From Butyrivibrio sp. NC3005 (lineage in GTDB: Bacteria; Bacillota; Clostridia; Lachnospirales; Lachnospiraceae), in NCBI RefSeq assembly GCF_000424545.1, contig NZ_KE384208.1, forward strand, positions 1 through 47,809: 47,809 nucleotides of DNA, written 5' to 3'. The position numbers and the translations under genes were made by a program. The notes under the pieces were generated by a model. That model was not told the DNA's origin and did no database searches. It saw only the letters and a list, made by a program, of their open reading frames with translations. This document shows, piece by piece, positions 41,441 to 47,809 of this stretch (position 1 is the first letter of the stretch; the number at the start of each line of letters is the position of its first letter).

Positions 41441-42419
41441 TTTGCTAAAAGGAATGTGGGTTAATGTAAAAAAAGATGAAGCCCGCGTCATTGATAATAA
41501 TGAACTTGCTGAAATGAAGATTCAAAAATCAGTAGAGGATGAGTATAGACGAAAGCAAAGCTTTAATGATTTTGGTAATGCTAAGTTTCAAGAAGATGGC
41601 GAGTTTACTGAAGGATTAAATGCAGAGCAGCTTAGTCAGCTGACTGATGATTTTGGTCTTGATGATTTGCAGGCTCCTGCGGAAATGAATCTTTCAGATC
41701 TTGATTTGGGTGATTTTGCGCAGAATATGCCTACGTCACTGCCTGATGACTTTGGACAGATGGGACAAAGTCAGGGAATGGCGCAGAATACGATGTCTCA
41801 AGGTCATGTTCCTATGAATGTGCAGAAGGAGGTAGATACAATTTTATCTGATGCACAGGAACAGGCAAGGCAGATAGTAGAGCAGGCACGAGCAGAAGCG
41901 GAGTCTGTCAAAAATGATGCAATAGAAGAAGGCCGAAAACAAGGCTATGATGAAGGATATTCTCAAGGTTATTCCGAAGCAAATGAAAAAGTTTCGTTAA
42001 GCCTTAATGAAAAGACAAGAGAACTTGAAGAAAATTATGAAAAAAAGATTGCTTCTGTTGAACCTGAGATGGTAGATGCTCTTACTAAAATTTATGAGCA
42101 TGTTTTTAATGTGTCCTTTAAAGAAGATAAAAACATAGTACTTCATTTATTAAAAAATGCGCTTGCAAGAATTGAATCAAATGGGAATTTTCTGGTACAT
42201 ATAGCACCTGATGATTTTGATATTGTATCTGATGCAAAAGAAATGTTAAAGCAGACAATAACTAATCCTGATACAGTTTTGGAAATTGTGGAAGATTCAA
42301 CACTTCATGAAAATGAGTGCATTATTGAAACTGATGGTGGTGTGTTTGATTGTAGTCTAGGTGTAGAACTAGAAGAATTATCCCGAAAACTCAAACTCCT
42401 TTCTTATGACAGAAGGTGA
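41433..42419 (+). CDS. fliH: Flagellar assembly protein FliH
   Basis: FliH regulates the export ATPase FliI as part of a stator-like stalk. The 328-residue product starts MSNLLKGMWVNVKKDEARVID, has an acidic, Gln/Met-rich linker (about 50-130), a coiled coil of the FliH/V-ATPase E type (about 135-210, with EEGRKQGYDEGYSQGYSEA, a GxxxG-like repeat) and a C-terminal FliI-binding domain (about 225-328). The start is TTG 41433 because GGAGGTG lies nine bases upstream and the N-terminus fits the family; GTG 41421 is inside that site. It overlaps fliG by eight bases. Confidence 0.88.
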   Translation: MSNLLKGMWVNVKKDEARVIDNNELAEMKIQKSVEDEYRRKQSFNDFGNAKFQEDGEFTEGLNAEQLSQLTDDFGLDDLQAPAEMNLSDLDLGDFAQNMPTSLPDDFGQMGQSQGMAQNTMSQGHVPMNVQKEVDTILSDAQEQARQIVEQARAEAESVKNDAIEEGRKQGYDEGYSQGYSEANEKVSLSLNEKTRELEENYEKKIASVEPEMVDALTKIYEHVFNVSFKEDKNIVLHLLKNALARIESNGNFLVHIAPDDFDIVSDAKEMLKQTITNPDTVLEIVEDSTLHENECIIETDGGVFDCSLGVELEELSRKLKLLSYDRR

Positions 42420-42424
42420 TTAAT

Positions 42425-43801
42425 ATGGATTTCTCAATAGATTTTTCCAAATACAAAAAAATGGAAAATCAAGCATACTATCGAACCAGAGGCAAAGTAA
42501 TTAATATTGTCGGTCTTACTATTGAGTCAGCAGGTCCTGATGCCAAGATGGGAGATATTTGTTTTATTTATCCTAAAGGTAAAGGTGATGAATCTGTAGT
42601 AAAACTTGCAGGAAGACCTACAATGGCAGAAGTTGTAGGCTTTAGAGATGGTTATGTACAGCTGATGCCGTATGAGAATACAAGCGGAATAGGTAATGGT
42701 AGTATTGTTGAAAATACTGAAAGTCCACTTAGAGTAAATGTTGGAGATGGACTTTTAGGGCAAACTCTTGATGGACTTGGTCGGATAGACGGAATTTCTT
42801 TTGGCCAAGGCAAAATTTTGGAAAACGGAATATCCTATTCTGTCGAGAATCAGCCTCCAGATCCTATGTCTAGAGATCCTATAAACGAAGTCCTTCCACT
42901 AGGGGTTAAGGCAGTTGATGGATTGCTTACAGTTGGAAAAGGGCAAAGAATAGGCATTTTTGCCGGTTCTGGTGTCGGAAAATCAACGCTTCTTGGAATG
43001 TTTGCAAGAAATACACAGGCAGATATAAATGTAATAGCGCTTATAGGCGAACGTGGACGAGAAGTTAGGGAGTTTATAGAAAGAGATTTAGGTCCTGAGG
43101 GTATGGCAAGATCTGTGGTGGTGGTTGCAACATCTGATAGACCTGCGCTTGAAAGAGTTAAGGCAGCTAAAACTGCTACTTCTATTGCTGAATATTTCAG
43201 AGATAAGGGAAAAGATGTACTTTTAATGATGGACTCTCTGACTCGTTTTTCTATGGCACAAAGAGAAATAGGTCTTGCAAGTGGAGAACCACCTGTTTCA
43301 AGAGGTTATCCTCCAAGTGTTTATGCAGAAATGCCAAAACTTCTTGAAAGAGCCGGAAAATCAAGAAAAGGTTCGATAACTGGTCTATATACAGTTTTAG
43401 TAGATGGAGACGATTTCAATGAACCTATAACAGATACAGCTAGATCTATACTTGATGGGCATATAGTGCTAAATAGAAAACTAGCACAAAAAAACCATTA
43501 TCCAGCTATTGATGTTTTGCAGAGTATATCTAGATGTATGAGTGCTATTGATACTAAAGAGCAGAAAAAGGCAGCTGGAAAATTCAAGAATGTAATGGCA
43601 ACTTATAATGAATCAGAAGATTTGATTAATATAGGTGCTTATAAAAAAGGCGCAAATAAACACATCGATTATGCAATAGATAAAATAGAACAGGTAAACA
43701 ATTATCTATTACAGGCAACAGACGAGAAATTTACTTTTGGAGAAGAAGTAAGTATGTTAATGGAACTGTTTCCTCCTGATGAGGATGCTAGGGTAGAATA
43801 A
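42425..43801 (+). CDS. fliI: Flagellum-specific ATPase FliI
   Basis: FliI is the ATPase of the flagellar type III export apparatus. The 458-residue product has a beta-barrel N domain, Walker A G181-SGVGKST-188, the conserved GERGREVREF, Walker B LLMMDSLTRFSMAQREIG, and the GSITGLYTVLVDGDD segment. The start at 42425 (MDFSIDFSKY) has AAGGTGAT upstream; GTG 42416 lies inside that site. It follows fliH by five bases. Confidence 0.97.
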   Translation: MDFSIDFSKYKKMENQAYYRTRGKVINIVGLTIESAGPDAKMGDICFIYPKGKGDESVVKLAGRPTMAEVVGFRDGYVQLMPYENTSGIGNGSIVENTESPLRVNVGDGLLGQTLDGLGRIDGISFGQGKILENGISYSVENQPPDPMSRDPINEVLPLGVKAVDGLLTVGKGQRIGIFAGSGVGKSTLLGMFARNTQADINVIALIGERGREVREFIERDLGPEGMARSVVVVATSDRPALERVKAAKTATSIAEYFRDKGKDVLLMMDSLTRFSMAQREIGLASGEPPVSRGYPPSVYAEMPKLLERAGKSRKGSITGLYTVLVDGDDFNEPITDTARSILDGHIVLNRKLAQKNHYPAIDVLQSISRCMSAIDTKEQKKAAGKFKNVMATYNESEDLINIGAYKKGANKHIDYAIDKIEQVNNYLLQATDEKFTFGEEVSMLMELFPPDEDARVE

Positions 43802-43807
43802 TGATAT

Positions 43808-44278
43808 ATGGCGAAATTTCGATATAGAATGCAGAGTATCTTGGAGCTGAAAGAAAAACTTGAAGGACAGGCAAAAATGGAATTTGCTGCAGCTCAGATG
43901 CAATTAAGAATTGAACAGGATAAATTAAATAATTTGATAGAAAAAAGAAAGATGTATCAGGAAATATGTTGCACTCTTCAACAGAAAGAAGTGCTTAATA
44001 TACCTGATATTCTTTCCTATAGGGATTATATCGATATATGCGATATTCTTATAAATGAACAAAAAAAAGTTGTTGATAAAGCCTATAAGGTTGTCGAGAA
44101 TGCCAGAAAGAAACTTGCACTTGTTATGCAGGAAAGGAAGATGCAGGAAAAGCTAAAAGAAAAAGCTTTTGAACAATTTTTGCTTGAAGAAAGAGATGCA
44201 GAAAACAAAGAAACGGACCAGAGAAGTAGCTTTGCATATGGACAGCGAATAAAGAATGGACAGTCACGGAGGTCGTAA
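43808..44278 (+). CDS. fliJ: Flagellar export chaperone/stalk protein FliJ
   Basis: FliJ is the coiled-coil stalk of the export ATPase. The 156-residue product is almost wholly helical: KFRYRMQSILELKEKLEGQAKMEFAAAQ at the start (about 3-30), then charged heptads to about residue 135, and a Ser/Arg-rich end. Sequence identity in this family is low, so position after fliI and length carry weight. The ribosome site is weak (AGGG about 14 bases upstream), suggesting coupling to fliI. The stop overlaps the next start (TAATG). Confidence 0.88.
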   Translation: MAKFRYRMQSILELKEKLEGQAKMEFAAAQMQLRIEQDKLNNLIEKRKMYQEICCTLQQKEVLNIPDILSYRDYIDICDILINEQKKVVDKAYKVVENARKKLALVMQERKMQEKLKEKAFEQFLLEERDAENKETDQRSSFAYGQRIKNGQSRRS

Positions 44279-45207
44279 TGGCGGATAAGAAGAATAAAAA
44301 TGAAGAGCCTGAGTACAAGCTTCCCGATGATCCTGTGGAAGCCAAAAAGAAGTTAAAAGCAGATCAAAAGCAGTTAAAAGAAGACCAAAAGGCTGCAAGA
44401 AAAGCAGAAAAAGCACGTCAAAAGCAAATGAAAGAGGCTCAAGACGAGCTTGAAGGTGAAAAAGGCGGTGGATTTGGCACTTTTCTTTTGGTAATTCTTA
44501 TTATTATGCTATGGCTTCTTTTAATGGCTATAGTGATAAAACTAGATATAGGAGGTCTTGGTCAGAGACTTACACCTGTTTTGAAGGATATTCCGTATAT
44601 AAATAGGCTTCTTCCTGTAGAAACTTCAGAAATATCAGAGAGTGATTTACCAAATGCTGATGCTAGTAGTACCAGTAAAGGCGTTAATGATGAATACATA
44701 AAGGGGATGGAAAATGAGCTTGCAACAGCTCAAAGTGATAATGCAACATTACAGGCTACAATTAAGAGACTTCAGGCTGAAGTATCAAGACTAGAACCAT
44801 TTGAGCAGGAACAAAGCGAGTTTGAGAAACAACGTCAGAAGTTTTATGAAGATATTGTATATAATGAGAAAGCGCCCGATGCTTCAGTATATGCTTCTTA
44901 TTATGAAATGATTGCAGCCGATGCTGCAGCATCTATTTATGCACAGGTAGTTGCAGGACGAATGGATGATGAAGAAGTTAAAAAATATGCCGCAACCTAT
45001 TCTGGAATGAAACCTAAGGCAGCAGCGGCTATATTTAATGTAATGCCTGATTTAAATCTTGCAGCAAGAATTTTGAAACAGATGTCTAGTGATAGCAGAG
45101 GGGCAATTTTGGCACAAATGGATAAAGAAATAGCTGCACAAATAACCTCGATAATGGAACCTGAGAATCTACCGCAATTATCAGACAGTAGTGCTACGGG
45201 AAAGTGA
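44278..45207 (+). CDS. MotE-like flagellar protein (YlxF position)
   Basis: The function is probably a motor- or stator-associated membrane protein. The 309-residue product has a charged, Lys/Gln/Ala-rich cytoplasmic N-terminus with coiled coil (about 18-60), one membrane helix (about 64-88), a coiled coil (about 138-190) and a C-terminal domain resembling the MgtE N-domain superhelix (about 205-300; AATYSGMKPKAAAAIFNVM, ILKQMSSDSRGAILAQM), the arrangement of the MotE/YlxF family. GGAGGT lies just before the ATG. It is the last gene of the flagellar run in this window; no fliK, flgD or flgE follows. Confidence 0.82.
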   Translation: MADKKNKNEEPEYKLPDDPVEAKKKLKADQKQLKEDQKAARKAEKARQKQMKEAQDELEGEKGGGFGTFLLVILIIMLWLLLMAIVIKLDIGGLGQRLTPVLKDIPYINRLLPVETSEISESDLPNADASSTSKGVNDEYIKGMENELATAQSDNATLQATIKRLQAEVSRLEPFEQEQSEFEKQRQKFYEDIVYNEKAPDASVYASYYEMIAADAAASIYAQVVAGRMDDEEVKKYAATYSGMKPKAAAAIFNVMPDLNLAARILKQMSSDSRGAILAQMDKEIAAQITSIMEPENLPQLSDSSATGK

Positions 45208-45242
45208 AAATTCTAAAAATAAAAAGTTTCGCCGAAAATGTA

Positions 45243-45271
45243 TTGACATATAAACGAAATAATGATAATAT
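45243..45271 (+). promoter_or_regulatory. Promoter of the chemoreceptor leader
   Basis: TTGACA (45243-45248) and TAATAT (45266-45271) are 17 bases apart; start predicted near 45278. Directly upstream, TAAA (45214-45217) and GCCGAAAA (45231-45238) resemble a sigma-D promoter, but the 13-base spacer is shorter than the usual 14-16. Confidence 0.75.
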
Positions 45272-45277
45272 TAAATC

Positions 45278-45502
45278 AAGTTAATGAAAGACAAAAAAAC
45301 CAGTAATCAAAATCAGAGACGGTAGCGATGCTTTACCTTATCGTAGGTTTGATGGCTGAGCGGAAGGATTTTTAGGAAAGGCGGCGATGCTTCACCGGAC
45401 CGGAAAAAATTGCTTCCGCATTTCTTTTTGTCCAAAAGCATTGATATGAAAAAGGTGTAGTTGCTAGAGTTTTATAAACTCTATCTTCTGCACTTATTTT
45501 TT
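45278..45502 (+). ncRNA. Candidate structured leader or small RNA with repeated hairpin motif
   Basis: The stretch contains two copies of one motif, GGTAGCGATGCTTTACC (45321-45337) and GGCGGCGATGCTTCACC (45380-45396), 59 bases apart. Each folds as an outer stem with a TT bulge and an inner GC-GAT-GC minihairpin. A CGGAA/TTCCG hairpin with a T-rich tail (45401-45430) and a full terminator (45452-45502) follow. The layout suits a riboswitch-like attenuator for the chemoreceptor, or a free small RNA of about 225 bases. No known family was recognised. Confidence 0.5.
45452..45502 (+). terminator. Terminator before the chemoreceptor gene
   Basis: The inner stem TAGAGTTT/AAACTCTA with a TAT loop and the outer AAGGTGTAG/CTGCACTT pairing (one bulge, one G-U) are followed by TTATTTTTT. 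The remaining 160 bases to the start codon are AT-rich; the ribosome site AAAGGAG precedes the ATG. Confidence 0.82.
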
Positions 45503-45664
45503 GTCCTTAAATAATGACTCTTCAATAATTATGGTAAAAAACCGAAATACAAAATGAATCATAATATATTCTTTTATTTTCATAAAATACCAAAAACGAG
45601 TTGATAAGCAATATGTAAGTAATAGTTATTTTAGAAAACTATTTTTCTTAAAAAAGGAGTTACC

Positions 45665-47695
45665 ATGGCTAAAGAAGAGAAGAAAGGTACCAGCATCAAT
45701 TTAAAAAAGAGTATAGGAAAGACTTTGCTTAAAATTGTATTGCCAGTAATAACGATAGGAATCGCTAGTATCATTGTTTTTTTGACAATTAAGGCCAGTG
45801 ACACTATTTCAAATGTTTCTACTATGGATCTTGAAGCTGAGACAAGAGCTAATGCTAATGAGCTTGGAACAGGTTTTAGGATGCTTACAGCTAAGTTTGG
45901 TGAATATGCAGACACCTTGGAGCAGGTTCAGTTTGAAAACCATGAAGCGATATTCAAATATATTAAGCCTTCTCTTGAGTATAAATCTGTTGATAACTCT
46001 GGTATTTACATTGGCTTTGAAGATGATTCTTATGTTTATGCGGATGGAAGAACTAAAGATGCAAGTTATAAGCCGACTGAAAGAGGATGGTATAAGACTG
46101 GAATACAGCATCAGACTTTTGTTCCGACAGATCCTTATATAGATTCGACTACAGGCGGATTGTGTATTACATTTTGCAGATGTGTAGATTTATTTGATGG
46201 AAGCAAAGCAGTAATGGGCGTTGATGTTTATTTGGATGATCTTCTTAAAGCGGTTAATGGATTAACACCAATGACGACAGGAAAGTCTCTTATCATATCA
46301 AAAGATTATGTAATTTCTTATGAAGATACAGCTCTTAATGGTAAACTTATATCTGAAAGTAGCAATGATTTTATAACTGAAGTTGGAAAATATGCTCAAA
46401 ATAGCGATAATAAAGTGGCAGAAATTTATAATAAAGATTTGAAAAAAGTTTTTTATGTCAGCAAATATGATGTTCAGGGTACAGAGTGGTCACTTATGTC
46501 ATATGTGGCAAGAGAAGATGTTCTTGGTGAAGCAAATAAGTTTATGACCATCGCTATAGTGGCTATGATTGGTATCATTGTTATAATCTCTCTTATTATA
46601 CTTTTTGCTATAAATTCAATAATCACGAAGCCGGTAAAATTATTGGCAGAAGGCATTGTGAAAATTTCTGAAGGAGATTTCACAACTAAAATGCCAAATG
46701 ATAATGGAGATGAAATTGGACTTATCAGTAAGGAAATGACTAATTATATAACTAGAATGAATGGAATAATTTCCTCTATTATTGAAAAAGCTTCGAAGCT
46801 GTCAGAGGATTCTAAAATATCAAAAGATGCATCTAGTAAAATGTCAGAAGAAGCAAATGATCAATCAGTATCCATGGGACAGATTCAGGAAACAATGTCT
46901 GGAATATCAAAAGCAGTAGGAGAACTTGCGCAAAATGCTACTGAGCTTGCAAATGCAGTGGCAGATTTAACAGAAAAAGGAAACTCTGCTAATACAACGA
47001 TGCTAACTCTTGTAGATCAGGCAGATGTAGGACAGCATGATATGTCAGCTGTACAAGACAATATGACAAAGATTACCGAGTCTATGGGTCAGATGAATGA
47101 AGTAGTTACAACAGTTGGCGAATCAGCTGATAAGATTACTGATATAGTATCAATGATAGATTCAATAGCACAACAGACAAATCTCCTTTCTCTTAATGCA
47201 TCAATTGAAGCGGCTAGAGCAGGAGAAGCCGGTAAAGGTTTTGCAGTTGTTGCAGATGAAATTGGTAAACTTGCTCAAAACAGTCAGGAAGCAGCAAAGG
47301 AAATAGGCGATATTATTGCTGAAATAACAGGTCTTATTAAACAGCTTGCGAATAAATCTCAGATGAATATGAGTACAATTTCCCAAAGTAGTGAGGCCGT
47401 TACTAAAGCTGGTGAAAGTTTTAATCTTATCTTAAAGGATTTGAATGGAACCGCAGATACGATGCGTAGCATGATAGGAATGATGGGAGACGTGAATGAT
47501 ATTGCGTCAAACGTTGCAGCAATTTCAGAAGAACAGTCTGCTAGTTCACAGGAGGTAACAGCAACAGTTGACAATCTTACTCAGAGTGCAGGCGATATTG
47601 CTGTAGAAAGCCAAGATGTGGAAGAAGTTGCAAACTCTGTTTCTGAATCGGCAGTTTCCATTAATGAACAGCTACAGGGATTCAAGATTGGGTAA
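45665..47695 (+). CDS. Methyl-accepting chemotaxis protein with amino-acid-type dCache sensor
   Basis: This membrane chemoreceptor signals to CheA/CheW. The 676-residue product has a first membrane helix (about 22-43), an extracellular dCache_1 domain (about 45-285), a second helix (about 293-316), a HAMP domain (about 316-370) and a long cytoplasmic signalling hairpin with the tip region [21 protein letters not shown] (about 505-525, split: [29 protein letters not shown]). The sensor shows Y135-x4-R140-x-W142-Y143, Y158, D160 and D187, the spacing I recall for amino-acid-binding dCache domains such as PctA. It has its own leader after the flagellar run. Confidence 0.93.
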   Translation: MAKEEKKGTSINLKKSIGKTLLKIVLPVITIGIASIIVFLTIKASDTISNVSTMDLEAETRANANELGTGFRMLTAKFGEYADTLEQVQFENHEAIFKYIKPSLEYKSVDNSGIYIGFEDDSYVYADGRTKDASYKPTERGWYKTGIQHQTFVPTDPYIDSTTGGLCITFCRCVDLFDGSKAVMGVDVYLDDLLKAVNGLTPMTTGKSLIISKDYVISYEDTALNGKLISESSNDFITEVGKYAQNSDNKVAEIYNKDLKKVFYVSKYDVQGTEWSLMSYVAREDVLGEANKFMTIAIVAMIGIIVIISLIILFAINSIITKPVKLLAEGIVKISEGDFTTKMPNDNGDEIGLISKEMTNYITRMNGIISSIIEKASKLSEDSKISKDASSKMSEEANDQSVSMGQIQETMSGISKAVGELAQNATELANAVADLTEKGNSANTTMLTLVDQADVGQHDMSAVQDNMTKITESMGQMNEVVTTVGESADKITDIVSMIDSIAQQTNLLSLNASIEAARAGEAGKGFAVVADEIGKLAQNSQEAAKEIGDIIAEITGLIKQLANKSQMNMSTISQSSEAVTKAGESFNLILKDLNGTADTMRSMIGMMGDVNDIASNVAAISEEQSASSQEVTATVDNLTQSAGDIAVESQDVEEVANSVSESAVSINEQLQGFKIG

Positions 47696-47718
47696 TGTAT
47701 AAGTAGGTAACAAAAAGT

Positions 47719-47809
47719 CATGACTTCTTGCTGAGATTTAGGATAATCATCAGCAAGAATCCTGCTTCGCAGGACAAAATTTCTCTTAACGACAAATTTT
47801 GGTCTGGTA
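47719..47809. repeat. Dispersed hairpin repeat, module B (runs to window edge)
   Basis: It matches 30678-30768 in the same orientation, with CTTGCTGA/TCAGCAAG and TCCTGC-TTC-GCAGGA stems intact. The third stem is damaged by changes (AAATTTCTCTTAACG here against AAATTTGTCTTGACG), so the copy is diverging. It lies 24 bases after the chemoreceptor stop and likely continues beyond the window. Confidence 0.85.

Overview
The window looks like a chromosomal segment of a motile, anaerobic, low-GC Firmicute, most likely a Lachnospiraceae member (Butyrivibrio/Pseudobutyrivibrio/Roseburia-like). Reasons: AT-rich DNA, strong AGGAGG-type ribosome sites, the order topA - codY - flagellar flgB operon, a DUF6465-type small protein, a strict-anaerobe-type hybrid cluster protein, and cyclic-di-GMP genes with an FliF/FliG basal body. 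The assignment is inference from gene content; no rRNA or tRNA gene was seen.

Left part (1-14,000): a tRNA-dihydrouridine synthase on the minus strand; mgtE behind a possible leader peptide; a small DUF6465-like gene with a strong terminator; an intracellular family 2 glycoside hydrolase followed by an unassigned GT-B-like glycosyltransferase. Then comes a purine (nucleoside) uptake and salvage operon: BMP lipoprotein, double-NBD ATPase, two permeases, a TetR regulator and xanthine phosphoribosyltransferase. Its promoter is flanked by two copies of one palindrome, the likely TetR operator.

Middle (14,000-21,100): a 1035-residue GGDEF-like/EAL/PAS-like/GGDEF protein, then a nitrosative-stress cluster: a DUF1858 redox disulfide protein, an unknown protein, a Crp/Fnr regulator (HcpR-like, minus strand) and hcp. 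One 16-bp palindrome lies at activator distance from a -10 box in front of both the DUF1858 gene and hcp, which suggests a regulon.

Mobile element and lar operon (21,100-30,400): an IS200/IS605 element with matching hairpin ends carries tnpA, tnpB and two passenger genes (an unknown 195-residue protein and a ribbon-helix-helix-like protein) behind a consensus promoter. It sits directly in front of an operon of fchA, folD, a TPR-GGDEF protein, larB, larC and larE. This operon combines one-carbon folate chemistry, a putative c-di-GMP synthase and nickel-pincer cofactor synthesis. FolD lacks the residues normally needed for the cyclohydrolase step, which FchA could supply. larC is one uninterrupted frame with a histidine-rich insert coded by 21-bp tandem repeats.

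Right part (30,400-47,809): an MocR-type class I aminotransferase; an ImmR/ImmA-like repressor-protease pair on the minus strand; topA behind a structured leader; codY; then flgB, flgC, fliE, fliF, fliG, fliH, fliI, fliJ and a MotE-like gene. The flagellar run stops there and is followed by a structured leader with a repeated hairpin motif and a terminator, then a chemoreceptor with an amino-acid-type dCache motif. A family of hairpin-rich dispersed repeats occupies intergenic space at both window edges and at about 30.5-30.8 kb and 36.7-37.1 kb; in two of its modules the loop is inverted between copies.
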